DNA of 64,000 nt from an uncultured Erythrobacter sp. (GTDB lineage Bacteria; Pseudomonadota; Alphaproteobacteria; Sphingomonadales; Sphingomonadaceae): NCBI GenBank assembly GCA_947488755.1, contig CANLAD010000001.1, positions 1,993,501 to 2,057,500 on the forward strand, written 5' to 3'. The notes beneath the pieces are model-generated. The model made no database searches. It was given only the letters and a program-made list of their open reading frames with translations, and was not told the origin of the DNA. The position numbers and the translations under genes are program-made. Below are positions 46,056 through 55,701 of the stretch, piece after piece. Numbering within the stretch: position 1 is the first letter of the stretch; the number at the start of each line of letters is the position of its first letter.

Positions 46056-47507
46056 TTATCCCGGCGCCAGACGCTTCTGTAGCTGTTCCTTGATAAGGTT
46101 GCGGAACGCGTCTGGTGCCATCCTGTAGGCCATGGCCAACGTCAAAACAGCAACGACGGTCGCAAGCGCAACCTTGCCGACAATGACATCGACCCAGAGG
46201 CCGGCAACGAGCGCCACAACTATGCCCATCGCCGCTGGCACCTGAGTGAGCCAGAAACGCACCAAGCCAAATCCAGCTTTCTGAACAAAGATCACCGCCT
46301 CCACCGCCCGACGAACAAGAAGCGCGGCGGCCGCGCCCAGCAGTCCAAACTGCGTCGTCGCGTAGATCAATAAGCCGAGGTAGGGGATCAACTCGCAAAG
46401 TTGGAAAAGGGCCACAAACCGCCCTTCGGATTGCGACTGCAAATAGACCACCGATGCTTGCGTGATCGATGTCAGCAGAAATGCGCATAGCAGGATGATG
46501 CCGACCGGCGCTGAGCGCGGATCCAGATTATCGCCAAGCCACAGTCCGAGCAGTGGCTCGATGAGAAAGATCAAGCCAATGATGATCGGCGCGAACAGTC
46601 CTGACATAAGGACAGCGTAGTGACACGCCATGTCGCGGGCGCGCTTGCCTTCAGCGACAGAAAGCCGCGGAAAGATTACATTGATAGCTGATTGAGGGAT
46701 CAATTGCAGGCGGCTGATGATCTGAAACGGAATGGTATAGGCCGCAACCGCAACCGCCCCCAGCTGGGCGCCGATCACCAGCCTGTCTAGAGTGATGAGA
46801 ACCGGCGCTGTGATTGCTATGATCGTGATCCAGAAGCCGAAGCGCAGCAATTGTCGTGAACTCGCGCGGTCAAAGCGTGCCCGGCGCTTGCGCAGGAGGG
46901 AGAACCACAGATCTGCCGCCGCGATGATCAACCCCAGCGCGCGGCTTATCAAGGTGCTTGCCAACAAGGCCGACATGTCTGGCCCGATCCAATAGGCAGC
47001 GGCGAGCGCCAGGACGGGCATGCCGCCATTGCCGATCATCAGCGCAACGGACGCGGTCGGAAACCGTTCTTTCCCGATCAAGGCGCTGTAGCATGTCTGC
47101 AGCAGGCCGGAGACAAAGGTGCTCGCGCCTATGAGCCAGACGATATCGAGCAACTCGGCCCGAAGCGCGGCATCGACTTCAAAGTAATATGCAAAGAACA
47201 CCCAGCTCGCCGTCGAGGCGATGACGGCGGTGGCCACGTTGAGCACCAGCGAAACCGCCAGACCCGTGACGATCGTATCCTGTGGGTTTGTGCCATCATC
47301 CGGGTTCGATCGCGCGACTGAGTGGGTCAGAGCCGTTCCAAGGCCCATCACGATCTGGCCGCTATAGACCAAAATCAGCCACGCAAGAGCGAGCGCGCCG
47401 TAACGGGTGGCGCCAATCAGCTCGAGCAGGAAGGGGAGCGTTACGACCGTGGCGAGGACGGGAATGATGCTCCCTGCGAGCGAGAACAGGCCATTGCGAG
47501 CGAGCAT
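46056..47507 (-). CDS. Polysaccharide flippase (Wzx-like)
   Basis: The 483-residue protein has 12-14 hydrophobic segments, starting ARNGLFSLAGSIIPVLATVVTLPFLLELIGATRYGALALAWLI, the MATE-like opening of the polysaccharide transporter family. Later features include FPTASVALMIGNGGMPVLALAAAYWI and IPFQIISRLQLIPQSAINVIFPRLS. It would flip lipid-linked repeat units to the periplasm for the polymerase encoded next to it. It is 19 bases downstream of the polymerase gene in the same transcript. Confidence 0.9.
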   Translation of the reverse strand: MLARNGLFSLAGSIIPVLATVVTLPFLLELIGATRYGALALAWLILVYSGQIVMGLGTALTHSVARSNPDDGTNPQDTIVTGLAVSLVLNVATAVIASTASWVFFAYYFEVDAALRAELLDIVWLIGASTFVSGLLQTCYSALIGKERFPTASVALMIGNGGMPVLALAAAYWIGPDMSALLASTLISRALGLIIAAADLWFSLLRKRRARFDRASSRQLLRFGFWITIIAITAPVLITLDRLVIGAQLGAVAVAAYTIPFQIISRLQLIPQSAINVIFPRLSVAEGKRARDMACHYAVLMSGLFAPIIIGLIFLIEPLLGLWLGDNLDPRSAPVGIILLCAFLLTSITQASVVYLQSQSEGRFVALFQLCELIPYLGLLIYATTQFGLLGAAAALLVRRAVEAVIFVQKAGFGLVRFWLTQVPAAMGIVVALVAGLWVDVIVGKVALATVVAVLTLAMAYRMAPDAFRNLIKEQLQKRLAPG

Positions 47508-47526
47508 GGACGGGCCTTGGCCGGCC

Positions 47527-48918
47527 TCAGCCGGGCCTCACCCTTGCAACGTCTCTGCGGTGCCGAGCAACGCGCGCCGGACTTGGCATCGGGCCTTGAC
47601 GCGCAGGCGGCGCGAAGGATGTGCAGGACACGCCGACTGCCAATGCGATCATGAAGAAAACATTCGCTTCGGAAAAGAAGCTCACCGTCATTGATGTGAA
47701 CAGCAGGACTATCAGCATGAAGTTCACTCCAATCAGGAGATCCCGGTCCATTTTCGGGAGGGTACGCACCGCTCTTCCAATCAGGAACAGGACTAGCACC
47801 GTCACGATCAGAAAGCACAGCGACGTAAGCAGTCCGCTGCGCATTGCGAGATGCAGGAAATGGGCGTCAATCGCAGAGGTCAGCCAACTGGGCCGCGCAT
47901 ATTCGGCAAAGCCGAGTCCGAAAATGGGGTTTTCCAAAGCGGCGTCACCACCATATTTCCATTGCATCCGCCGGATATAGGCCGTCGCCGGATTCAGCGT
48001 GAAACGGCCGATCAATCCTGCCACCCCGCCTTGCAATCCGACGTTTGCCAAGACCGCATACACCGCCACGAGTGCGGCAATGATCGGCCAGCTGAACGGT
48101 CGCAGGCGCGGTAGCACGCGGTCGAGCACGACGAGGCCGATAGCCAGGGCAAGACCGGCGAGCGCGGCGGATGAAACGGAGAAGAAAGCGCCAACGCACG
48201 CAGCTACACCAAGGACCGGCATCCATGATCGCAACCCGCTCAAAAGGTATAGCGGGAGCAGCGAGGCGAGGATCGCTCCGCCAAGGATCGGATAGGAGAA
48301 TGTGCTATACGCGCGCAGCAGGCCAAGACGGCGCTCCTTCACCAGTTGAAGGCTGCCCGCCGCTTCCCCCTCGGAATAAGAGACCGCCTGCCCGAAGATC
48401 GAGCCGAAAAACGGACGAACGAGAAGGCGCCCCGAAACGCTTTCGATCAGCAGGAATCCGCTGGCGAACAGCAAGCCGGGCAGGATCACGATCAAGGTGC
48501 GCCGCAAGTCCGCCGGATTGGAAATCGATAGCCGCGCGACGAGGTACGCCCCGAACGTATCCAGGAAAATCGCGAATGCACGCACAAGGCCGGAGGACGC
48601 CCCCAGGTGATGCACGAATGATATGAGTATCCAGAGCGACCCGATCGCGACCGGAATGTCGAGCAGCGAGAACCGCACCTCCCGACGCGGCATCAGGTAG
48701 ATCGCAAGCGGCACAGCGATGAACAGGGCGATGCGATAGGAATAGATATTGAGGCCCGCGATCGTGAGCTTCACTTCGATGGGAAGGAGAAGAAAGGAGT
48801 AGACCACGATCGCAACCGGAAGCACGCGCAAGATTGGGTTGAGCGTGGTTCGATACGAAGAGCGCCGATCCAGAGGCGGTTCCGGGCGCATTACCTGAGC
48901 GTGAGCGTTAGTCGCCAT
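47527..48918 (-). CDS. O-antigen polymerase/ligase-type membrane protein (Wzy-like)
   Basis: The 463-residue protein has at least ten hydrophobic segments and a large periplasmic loop between helices 8 and 9 (FTLNPATAYIRRMQWKYGGDAALENPIFGLGFAEYARPSWLTSAIDAHFLHLAMRSGLL). This is the Wzy_C pattern, with conserved Arg, Gly and a late His. It would join repeat units in the periplasm, or ligate them to lipid. The location between the pyruvyl transferase and flippase genes favours a polymerase. Its C-terminal tail is basic and Pro-rich. Confidence 0.85.
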   Translation of the reverse strand: MATNAHAQVMRPEPPLDRRSSYRTTLNPILRVLPVAIVVYSFLLLPIEVKLTIAGLNIYSYRIALFIAVPLAIYLMPRREVRFSLLDIPVAIGSLWILISFVHHLGASSGLVRAFAIFLDTFGAYLVARLSISNPADLRRTLIVILPGLLFASGFLLIESVSGRLLVRPFFGSIFGQAVSYSEGEAAGSLQLVKERRLGLLRAYSTFSYPILGGAILASLLPLYLLSGLRSWMPVLGVAACVGAFFSVSSAALAGLALAIGLVVLDRVLPRLRPFSWPIIAALVAVYAVLANVGLQGGVAGLIGRFTLNPATAYIRRMQWKYGGDAALENPIFGLGFAEYARPSWLTSAIDAHFLHLAMRSGLLTSLCFLIVTVLVLFLIGRAVRTLPKMDRDLLIGVNFMLIVLLFTSMTVSFFSEANVFFMIALAVGVSCTSFAPPARQGPMPSPARVARHRRDVARVRPG

Positions 48919-48939
48919 GTCGGCAAATCCCTTGCATGT

Positions 48940-50319
48940 TCAGGCCCGCTGCAACCCGGAAAGGATCCGGTTGCGGCGCCGCGCAGCGAGCAATCGTCCG
49001 GCAAGCCGCGAGCGGCCAAGGATACGCAGAATCAGGCGCTTTGCCTCGAAACGCCAGTCCTTTGTTTTCTCGCGATCGGCCACCAGCACTGCTGCGATAG
49101 TCTCATCTGCCATCGGCATCACGCGGGGAGTCGGATTGCGAAGGGCCCGGAGGAGGGGCTGAAAGCCCCGCCTTGCGCGGGCAATCGCCTCATCACGAGC
49201 AGCCAGCGTGTCCTCTTTCGATGCGTGGACGAAGGTGCTGCTGAGATCGGAGATGCTTGTCGCGATGCCATAATCGATACCGGCGGCGAGAAGTGTCTGG
49301 CGATGCTTGCCCACCGCTTTTCCCCGCCCGGTAAAGCTCGCGAATGGAAGTCCGAACGATGCCGCCGTCACGCTGGCGTGAAGGGAGCTTGTCACCAGTC
49401 CGACGGACTGTCCGATCAATGCGGCGGTGGCAATTACGTTGGCACTTCCCTCGGGAGCGAGCGCGACCCGTTGTTCATCGATGCCAAGGGAGATGAGGAT
49501 ATCGCGAGCCGCACCCAGCGTCATGCGATCATTCATGAAGTGACATACAGGCACTAGCATGACCGGCAGGTCGAACTGGCGCGAAATCCCGGCTATCTGA
49601 TCGCACCACGCCCGAAGGTCTGCCGTTTCCAGATACGGTGCTGAAATGTGGGCGGAGAGATAGCTGGCCTTCGAATAATGGTCCGGTAGCCACTGCCGCG
49701 CCTCTTCTTCCCACATTTCAATCGACTTCATCGTGCTGAGGGCAAACACGGGGTCCACTTCGACCGGAAAAGAATTGCCCAGCCGCCGCGCCGTCACCTC
49801 ATCACGCACACTCACTTTGGTGGCGGAAAGGAGGGCCTTCTCGATATCGGGTCTCGGCGCCGCATCGGCTGGCGGCATGCCTACGCTATGCACGTAAAAA
49901 ACAATTTCGCCGCGCGAAGCAGCGACCGTGGGCGCGAACCAGAGCCTCGCGTTTGCGCTCAATTTTGACGCAGGGAAGTTGAAGGTGCCGCTGCTGTGTC
50001 CAAGATCGAGCGTTTCACCGCCGCACAGGATCAGGACGTCCTCCTGAAAGGCGACACTTCTCAGAGTGTCAGGCAGAGGTTTGATCGGTCCATAATCATG
50101 GATCGGTGCCGCTTGAGCGAACGGCGAATAATACGAGAAGTCGCAGGCGCCCAGTTCGTCCTCGATCATCTGAGCGTAAACGATGGGAAACAGGCAATCG
50201 CCATAATTTGCAACGTCGAACGTCCCCACAAAACCAATGGTCGGCTTTCGGGCTTCAAGGGGTGGGGCTGCGTTCAATTGGTCTGTGTCCGGCTTCTTGA
50301 TGATGATCGGCGTTAACAA
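48940..50319 (-). CDS. Polysaccharide pyruvyl transferase family protein
   Basis: The 459-residue protein has GFVGTFDVANYGDCLFPIVYAQMIEDELG, VLILCGGETLDLGHSSGTFNFPA, TKVSVRDEVTARRLG and ALIGQSVGLVTSSLHASVTAASFGLPFAS, the CsaB/WcaK-type pattern. It would add pyruvate ketals from phosphoenolpyruvate onto a sugar, giving the polymer an acidic decoration. The protein is longer than typical members at its C-terminus (basic, RLILRILGRSRLAGRLLAARRRNR), suggesting membrane association. It is upstream of the polymerase in the same strand group. Confidence 0.87.
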   Translation of the reverse strand: MLTPIIIKKPDTDQLNAAPPLEARKPTIGFVGTFDVANYGDCLFPIVYAQMIEDELGACDFSYYSPFAQAAPIHDYGPIKPLPDTLRSVAFQEDVLILCGGETLDLGHSSGTFNFPASKLSANARLWFAPTVAASRGEIVFYVHSVGMPPADAAPRPDIEKALLSATKVSVRDEVTARRLGNSFPVEVDPVFALSTMKSIEMWEEEARQWLPDHYSKASYLSAHISAPYLETADLRAWCDQIAGISRQFDLPVMLVPVCHFMNDRMTLGAARDILISLGIDEQRVALAPEGSANVIATAALIGQSVGLVTSSLHASVTAASFGLPFASFTGRGKAVGKHRQTLLAAGIDYGIATSISDLSSTFVHASKEDTLAARDEAIARARRGFQPLLRALRNPTPRVMPMADETIAAVLVADREKTKDWRFEAKRLILRILGRSRLAGRLLAARRRNRILSGLQRA

Positions 50320-50370
50320 GATCGGGCTAAACCATTTGTCCCGGCGCTTAAACCTCTGATTGGAGTTCGG

Positions 50371-50841
50371 CTATCGGTCGTCAGCCCAATAGGTTCTTTG
50401 ATTCCTGTCAGCTTCCGCCAGCCGCCCGAAGGGTCCGATATCCGCAACGTCCCGCGCGATGATCCGTGCCGGATTGCCTACGACAACCGCGAACGGGGGC
50501 ACATCCTCGAACACAACCGCTCCTGCGCCGACGATGCTGTTGGGACCGACCGTCACGCCCGGCAGGACCAGCGCGCCGCCGCCGATGAAGCAATTGGCCT
50601 CAATCCGCACGTCGCGCCGACGCCCCTCGGCATCGCGCGCACAAATCATCGACTTGAACGCGATGAGGGAAAACGCGCCCACACTGATCGATCCTTCCCC
50701 CGCGCTTGCGAACCGTGCGGTCATAGAAATACTGACATTGTCCGCAAACCGAACGCCCTGCACAGCGGTCAGCCATTGTCGGCGCACGCCCGTGATCCGA
50801 CGCCGCAATGGCGCCAGGTTGTTGAGTGATTTTAAAGCCAT
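50371..50841 (-). CDS. Hexapeptide-repeat (LbH) acyltransferase
   Basis: The 156-residue protein has left-handed beta-helix repeats: NVSISMTARFASAGEGSISVGAFSLIAFKSMI and VRIEANCFIGGGALVLPGVTVGPNSIVGAGAVVFEDVPPFAVVVGNPARII. It resembles Maa/WcaF-type O-acetyltransferases. The likely role is to acetylate a sugar of the repeat unit. Start at 50841 (MALKSLNNLAPLRRR) is set by the divergent gene beginning at 50906, which leaves 64 bases between. Confidence 0.85.
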   Translation of the reverse strand: MALKSLNNLAPLRRRITGVRRQWLTAVQGVRFADNVSISMTARFASAGEGSISVGAFSLIAFKSMICARDAEGRRRDVRIEANCFIGGGALVLPGVTVGPNSIVGAGAVVFEDVPPFAVVVGNPARIIARDVADIGPFGRLAEADRNQRTYWADDR

Positions 50842-50905
50842 ACGTTTGATGCTGCGTTGTATTAAAAGTTGCGCTACCCACAACACGCATGGAAGTGAAC
50901 AATTG

Positions 50906-51289
50906 ATGACCTCGACCCGAAAAACGCTCTCGCTGCGCCAGCGTCGCGATCGGCTCCTGCGCAAGCACTTGTGGGGCATGGATATCGCGCGCGACGCGTG
51001 GATCGCCAAGAGCGCGTATATCGACCGCACCTGGCCGCGCGGCATGCATATCGAAAGCGGAGCAATCGTGGAGGACGAAGCCTCGATCCTCACGCACGAC
51101 ATGACCCGCGGGCTCTACCGCGACACCTTTATCGGTGAAAACGCGCGGATCGGGATGCGCGCAATCGTCATGCCGGGGGTGAAGGTCGGAGCCAATGCGG
51201 TGGTTGATCCGGGCTCGGTCGTCATCAGGGACGTTGCGCCCGGCGGCCATGTACGCGGAAATCCGGCAGATGACGTGGAAACCGACTGA
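50906..51289 (+). CDS. Hexapeptide-repeat (LbH) acyltransferase, compact
   Basis: The 127-residue protein begins MTSTRKTLSLRQRRDRLLRKHLWGMDIARDAWIAKSAYIDRTWPRGMHIE and ends VMPGVKVGANAVVDPGSVVIRDVAPGGHVRGNPADDV, a short left-handed beta-helix. It resembles the WcaF/colanic-acid acetyltransferase group, which has fewer coils. It is divergent from the previous acyltransferase and convergent with a glycosyltransferase gene (seven bases). It is a second candidate for polymer acetylation. Confidence 0.82.
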   Translation: MTSTRKTLSLRQRRDRLLRKHLWGMDIARDAWIAKSAYIDRTWPRGMHIESGAIVEDEASILTHDMTRGLYRDTFIGENARIGMRAIVMPGVKVGANAVVDPGSVVIRDVAPGGHVRGNPADDVETD

Positions 51290-51295
51290 CGGACG

Positions 51296-52498
51296 TCAAA
51301 CTGCCGCTTCCTTTGCGACACGCTTGTCGTGGACGATGGCCAGAAGCTGAGCGGCGCGCTGCTCGCCGACCTGGAGATAGGCAAACGGCATGACATCGCG
51401 CTGGGCATTGTCACCCAGCATCCCCCGAAGGTCCGGGTCGCCCGATAGGCGATCCAGCGCCTTGGCGATCGCGCCGCCATCATGTGTTGGCACGATCAGG
51501 GCGTTCCGGCCATCCTCGAGCATTCTGGCACGAGCCATGGGCGTTGCAATCAGTGCCGCGCCCGCAGCGGCCGCTTCGTAGGTGACTTGCGGGCCACCTT
51601 CGTCGAGCGTGGGTATGACGATAACGTCGCAATCGCGATAGAAACCCTCGATATCTTCGACATATCCGACCACCTCAATCCGGTCATCCGCACCCGCCGC
51701 GCTTTTCACCGCGTCTGCCATGCTCCAGTCGATCGGACCGGCGAGCTTGAGGCGTCCCCTGCCATTCCATTCTTTCCAGCCGGCGAGCAGGTCGCAAATT
51801 CCCTTCCCGATCGAGATGGTTCCAAGATAACCGACAACGAACTCGTCATCGCCGGTATCACGATGCCGCCGCGATCCGAAGCGCTCTTCGGCCCAGCCGA
51901 ACGTCGTGCGCAGGATACGCTCCTCCGGAATTCCGGCATCACGCAGGGATATGTCCACATCCTCGTTGGAAGAGAAGATGAAGTCGTATTGCCGCAGGGC
52001 GCCGAGCTCATCCTCCACCCGTTCCTGACTTATATGGTGCGGTCGATCCTCGCCAGCCAACGCGAAGGCATGATCGAGCGTCGCCTTGGCCGCCTCGAGC
52101 GTCCGGTTCGTCATCTCGCGTACAGCTATCCAGGAGCGCGCCTTCGCGTATTCCACCAGCTCCGGACTCGCCGTTGGCCAGAAATAGGCGACACCCGGCT
52201 CCATCTCGCTCAAGCTCTTGCGAAATCCAGCGTCGAGCCGGTCCATTCCGAGGTCCGAAACAAACCGCCAAGGCACCCAGTTCAAAACACCCGGCAGTGC
52301 CGGGTCAGTTTCGATTGATGCTGGAACCGGCCTCCTCTTTCGCGCAACTTTCAGCGTCGTTTCGAGACCCAATGGGCTGAAATGCCTGATAATCTGCACG
52401 CAGCTCTCCGCCGGACCGCGTCCGCTATAGGAATGCGGCAGATACACGAGACAATTCGCCTTACTAGCCCCTTCCTTATATTCCATTTCCCGTCCCAT
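51296..52498 (-). CDS. GT4-family glycosyltransferase
   Basis: The 400-residue GT-B protein has N-terminal NCLVYLPHSYSGRGPAESCVQIIRHF, YVEDIEGFYRDCDVIVIPTLDEGGPQVTYEAAAAGAALIATPMARA (the donor-binding EX7E-like region) and FVVGYLGTISIGKGICDLLAGW. It likely acts in the cytoplasm on the lipid-linked repeat unit. ATG at 52498 is used; Met five codons later is possible. An AT-rich gap of 75 bases separates it from the next upstream gene. Confidence 0.85.
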   Translation of the reverse strand: MGREMEYKEGASKANCLVYLPHSYSGRGPAESCVQIIRHFSPLGLETTLKVARKRRPVPASIETDPALPGVLNWVPWRFVSDLGMDRLDAGFRKSLSEMEPGVAYFWPTASPELVEYAKARSWIAVREMTNRTLEAAKATLDHAFALAGEDRPHHISQERVEDELGALRQYDFIFSSNEDVDISLRDAGIPEERILRTTFGWAEERFGSRRHRDTGDDEFVVGYLGTISIGKGICDLLAGWKEWNGRGRLKLAGPIDWSMADAVKSAAGADDRIEVVGYVEDIEGFYRDCDVIVIPTLDEGGPQVTYEAAAAGAALIATPMARARMLEDGRNALIVPTHDGGAIAKALDRLSGDPDLRGMLGDNAQRDVMPFAYLQVGEQRAAQLLAIVHDKRVAKEAAV

Positions 52499-52573
52499 TG
52501 ATAATTTTCTTCTTCGCCACAGATTGCTTTATTTGACTTATATTTGTTTTTTCAAAGCAGGTTGTCGAACTTC
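52499..52573. other. AT-rich intergenic patch in the polysaccharide locus
   Basis: These 75 bases (for example TTATTTGACTTATATTTGTTTTTT) are far richer in A and T than the surrounding DNA. They lie between two minus-strand glycosyltransferase genes. They could hold a promoter for the downstream gene or a silencer-protein site, but no clear boxes or hairpin were found. Confidence 0.35.
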
Positions 52574-53728
52574 TTATTGCGCCCGTTCATTCAATTTGTT
52601 GCGCAATGATCGTGCCCAGACGTCCCAATCGAGTCGGCTCGCGCTGTCCTGAAGGGCGCGCTGCGACATGGTGCGGTACCCATCGGGATCGTCTACCAAT
52701 TCCGCGATGACGCTTGCGAACTCCGGCGCGCTGGCCGAGGACGGCAGAAGCAGACCCGTCTCGCCATCCTTCACGACTGTCGGAATACCGCCGATTGCGC
52801 AAGCGACGCTGGGCAAGCCCCAGGCGGCGGCCTCCGCAAACACGATACCGAAAGCCTCGGCGCGCGATGGCAGCAGGAGCAGGTGCGCGGACGTAAATAT
52901 CCGGTCGAACAGGGCCGCCTCTTCCGGCTTGCTTTTGGACAGGCGGCCATGAAACTTCACATTGCGCGGGATCGGCACGTTCGCCGCGCTCCTACGCGCT
53001 CCGATTATATCGAGCGAGAACTCCTGATCGCGATCCGCCAGATCGCGCATGATTTCAAGGGCAAAGTCCCCACCCTTGCGATCCCAGTCGAGCCCGACAA
53101 ACAGCAGGCGAACCGGCCCCGCTTCCAGCTTTCGAGGTTGCGCGCCCGATGGTTTGGACATGTTCGGCCCCCACGGCAGCACGGCAATCGAGCCCGGCGA
53201 TACGGCGAAGTCCTCGCAGGCAGATCGAGCAGCCCAGTCCGTGGGATATGTCAGGAGTGCCGCCTTGCCCATCGCCTCCCTTTCCATAGCGACATAGCCT
53301 CTTTGCACCCACGGCCATAAGCGGTCGAACCTATGGTAATATTTCGACATGGCGATGGACGTCGCATCGGATACCAGCACCTGAGGCGTCGACGCGTCCA
53401 GCATCGAGGCGACGTTGGAAGCCGCAGCCGAGATCGAGAAATCCGCTTTCGCCCGGCGGATGCGGCGGCGCGCGGCGAAGCTTGCCAGCCGCACGATCGC
53501 GGGCACCATGCGAAGCTCCAGCCGCCGCCCGCTCAGCTTGAAGATGGCGCGCGAAAGCCAGCCAAAGCCGCGCGGAAAGGGATCGCGTTCGACGTAGACG
53601 ACATCGAAATGCGCCTCCAGCGCGCGCAGGGCATAATACGGGGTGCCCGACCACACCGACACGTCGAGCGGGTCGCCTCCGGCGAAAAAGACGACCCTGG
53701 GCCGCCGGGTTGCATTCGCATCCGGCAT
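52574..53728 (-). CDS. GT4-family glycosyltransferase
   Basis: The 384-residue GT-B protein starts RPRVVFFAGGDPLDVSVWSGTPYYALRALEAHF. The donor domain has VRLLFVGLDWDRKGGDFALEIM and LLLLPSRAEAFGIVFAEAAAWGLPSVACAIGGIPTVV, the EX7E motif of GT4. Role: sugar transfer in repeat-unit assembly, with the specificity unknown. It follows the rhamnose genes on the same strand after a 64-base gap. Confidence 0.88.
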   Translation of the reverse strand: MPDANATRRPRVVFFAGGDPLDVSVWSGTPYYALRALEAHFDVVYVERDPFPRGFGWLSRAIFKLSGRRLELRMVPAIVRLASFAARRRIRRAKADFSISAAASNVASMLDASTPQVLVSDATSIAMSKYYHRFDRLWPWVQRGYVAMEREAMGKAALLTYPTDWAARSACEDFAVSPGSIAVLPWGPNMSKPSGAQPRKLEAGPVRLLFVGLDWDRKGGDFALEIMRDLADRDQEFSLDIIGARRSAANVPIPRNVKFHGRLSKSKPEEAALFDRIFTSAHLLLLPSRAEAFGIVFAEAAAWGLPSVACAIGGIPTVVKDGETGLLLPSSASAPEFASVIAELVDDPDGYRTMSQRALQDSASRLDWDVWARSLRNKLNERAQ

Positions 53729-53792
53729 CGTCAGCAGGCCCGCCGCTCACGTCTTCTGCAGCCAGCCGCCAGGAATGATCGCGTTCGCATGG

Positions 53793-54851
53793 CTAGGCTT
53801 GACCGCGCACCAGCGGACGCCACCAGGCTTCGTTCGCGAGGTACCACCTGAGCGTGGCGCGCAAGCCCTCGTCGAAACCGTTTTGCGGACGGTAATCGAG
53901 TGCGCTGCGGGCCTTCGTCTCGTCGATCGCATAACGCCGATCGTGGCCCGCCCGGTCGGTGACGAAGGTCTTGAGGCTCTCGCTGGCCTTACCCCTGGCA
54001 GCCGGAGCATCGGGGAAACGATTGGCCAGTCCATCGATCTCTTCGAACGCGCGGTCGACTTCGCGGCAGACGCGATCGATAACGGTCATGTTGGCGAGCT
54101 CCGCACCGCCGCCGATATTGTAGGTCTCGCCCGGCCGGCCGCGCGACAGGCAGGCTTCGATCCCGCGGCAGTGATCCTCGACATGCAGCCAGTCGCGCAC
54201 GTTCATCCCGTCGCCATAAATCGGCAGTGGCCGACCCGACAGCGCGTTCAGGAGAAACAGCGGGATAAGCTTTTCAGGATATTGATACGGTCCGTAATTG
54301 TTCGAGCAATTGCTGGTCGTTACTTCCAGCCCGTAGGTATGGTGATAGGCGCGCACCAAATGATCGGACGCTGCTTTTGACGCGGAATAGGGAGAATTGG
54401 GCGCGTAGGGTGTCGTTTCGCTGAACGCCGGATCATCGGGGCCGAGCGAACCGTAAACCTCGTCGGTCGAGATATGGTGGAACCGGTGATCCCTGCCATC
54501 GCCCTCCAGCCACACCGAGCGCGCGGCCTTCAGCAGCGAGTTGGTGCCCAGAATATTGGTATCGATAAAGGCATCAGGCCCGGTGATCGAGCGATCGACA
54601 TGGCTTTCCGCAGCGAAGTGGACGATCGTGTCGATCTCGCGATCGCGCAGCAGGCTCGTGACCAGATCGTTGTCCCTGATATCACCGACCACAAGCTCGG
54701 CCCGCTCGGCACCTGCGATTGTCGATCGGTTTCCTGCATAGGTCAGCGCGTCGAGCACGGTGACCTGGTCGTCTGCGTGTGCCCCCGTCCAGTAGTGAAC
54801 GAAGTTACCGCCGATAAAGCCGGCGCCTCCGGTGACAAGCAGGTTAGCCAA
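53793..54851 (-). CDS. rmlB: dTDP-glucose 4,6-dehydratase
   Basis: The 352-residue extended SDR has TGGAGFIGGNFVHYW, the catalytic HISTDEVYGSL with DE pair, and YSASKAASDHLVRAYHHTYGL (YxxxK), all RmlB marks. It makes dTDP-4-keto-6-deoxyglucose, the second step to dTDP-L-rhamnose. It overlaps rmlD by eight bases. Gene order on the strand is rmlA-rmlC-rmlD-rmlB. Confidence 0.96.
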   Translation of the reverse strand: MANLLVTGGAGFIGGNFVHYWTGAHADDQVTVLDALTYAGNRSTIAGAERAELVVGDIRDNDLVTSLLRDREIDTIVHFAAESHVDRSITGPDAFIDTNILGTNSLLKAARSVWLEGDGRDHRFHHISTDEVYGSLGPDDPAFSETTPYAPNSPYSASKAASDHLVRAYHHTYGLEVTTSNCSNNYGPYQYPEKLIPLFLLNALSGRPLPIYGDGMNVRDWLHVEDHCRGIEACLSRGRPGETYNIGGGAELANMTVIDRVCREVDRAFEEIDGLANRFPDAPAARGKASESLKTFVTDRAGHDRRYAIDETKARSALDYRPQNGFDEGLRATLRWYLANEAWWRPLVRGQA

Positions 54852-55701
54852 GAGCGCGCTCTTCCTTCAACATGGCTCGCAAATTGGCGCGCCAATGGAC
54901 GGATGTGTCATTCAGCATCGCGCGTGTGGCGGCGCAGTCGAGCAGGGAGAAGGCTGGACGCCGCGCGGGGGTAGGATAGTCGGCGGTGGTGATCGGGCGG
55001 ATGGCTGGCGCTTCCTCAATCAATCCGATGGCCTGCGCTTCCTCCGCAATGGCGACAGCGAAATCGTACCAGCTGCACACCCCCGCATCGGCATGGTGGT
55101 AGGTGCCCGTAGCTTCGGCGTCGACCAGTCCCCAGATGGTTTGCGCCAGGCCGGTCGCCCAGGTGGGCGATCCGATCTGGTCCGCCACCACATTAAGCTG
55201 GTCGCGCTCTTTCATGAGGCGAAGCATCGTGCGCACGAAATTTGCGCCGCCCGCCTCGTAAACCCAGGCGGTGCGCACCAGCAGATCATCCTTGCGCAAC
55301 TGGTCCTCTCCCTCGGCCTTGGTGCGGCCATAGACAGACAGCGGTGCGCGTTCATCGTCCGGGCGATAGGGTCGCGACTGTGCGCCGTCGAACACGAAAT
55401 CGGTCGAGACGTGGACCAGCTTTCCTCCGGTGTCGGCCATCGCCTCCACCATCACGCCCACAGCTTCCGCATTGATTGCGCGGGCGATATCCTCTTCGCT
55501 TTCAGCCCGGTCGACAGCTGTATAGGCGGCGGCGTTGAGGATGATTTCAGGCGCTTCGACAACCAGTCGGGCGCGAAGCATCGCGGTGTCAGTCAGATCG
55601 ACATCGTCGATATCGATCGCGTTGATATCGGCGTGATCGGGGGCGGTGCGCTGCAACGCTCCGCCAAGCTGCCCGGTGCCGCCTGTGATGAGCACCTTCA
55701 T
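54844..55701 (-). CDS. rmlD: dTDP-4-dehydrorhamnose reductase
   Basis: The 285-residue SDR has ITGGTGQLGGALQRTAP, STDFVFDGAQSRPYRPDD and YGRTKAEGEDQL (YxxxK), with NVVADQIGSPTWATGLAQTIW near the substrate site. It reduces dTDP-4-keto-L-rhamnose to dTDP-L-rhamnose, the last step. It overlaps rmlC by four bases, consistent with coupled translation. Confidence 0.95.
   Translation of the reverse strand: MKVLITGGTGQLGGALQRTAPDHADINAIDIDDVDLTDTAMLRARLVVEAPEIILNAAAYTAVDRAESEEDIARAINAEAVGVMVEAMADTGGKLVHVSTDFVFDGAQSRPYRPDDERAPLSVYGRTKAEGEDQLRKDDLLVRTAWVYEAGGANFVRTMLRLMKERDQLNVVADQIGSPTWATGLAQTIWGLVDAEATGTYHHADAGVCSWYDFAVAIAEEAQAIGLIEEAPAIRPITTADYPTPARRPAFSLLDCAATRAMLNDTSVHWRANLRAMLKEERALG

Noticed and set aside
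45382..46488. Minus-strand frame spanning the end of the spike gene and the flippase
   Set aside because: It runs out of frame through the flippase gene and its translation is motif-free and Cys-rich by chance.
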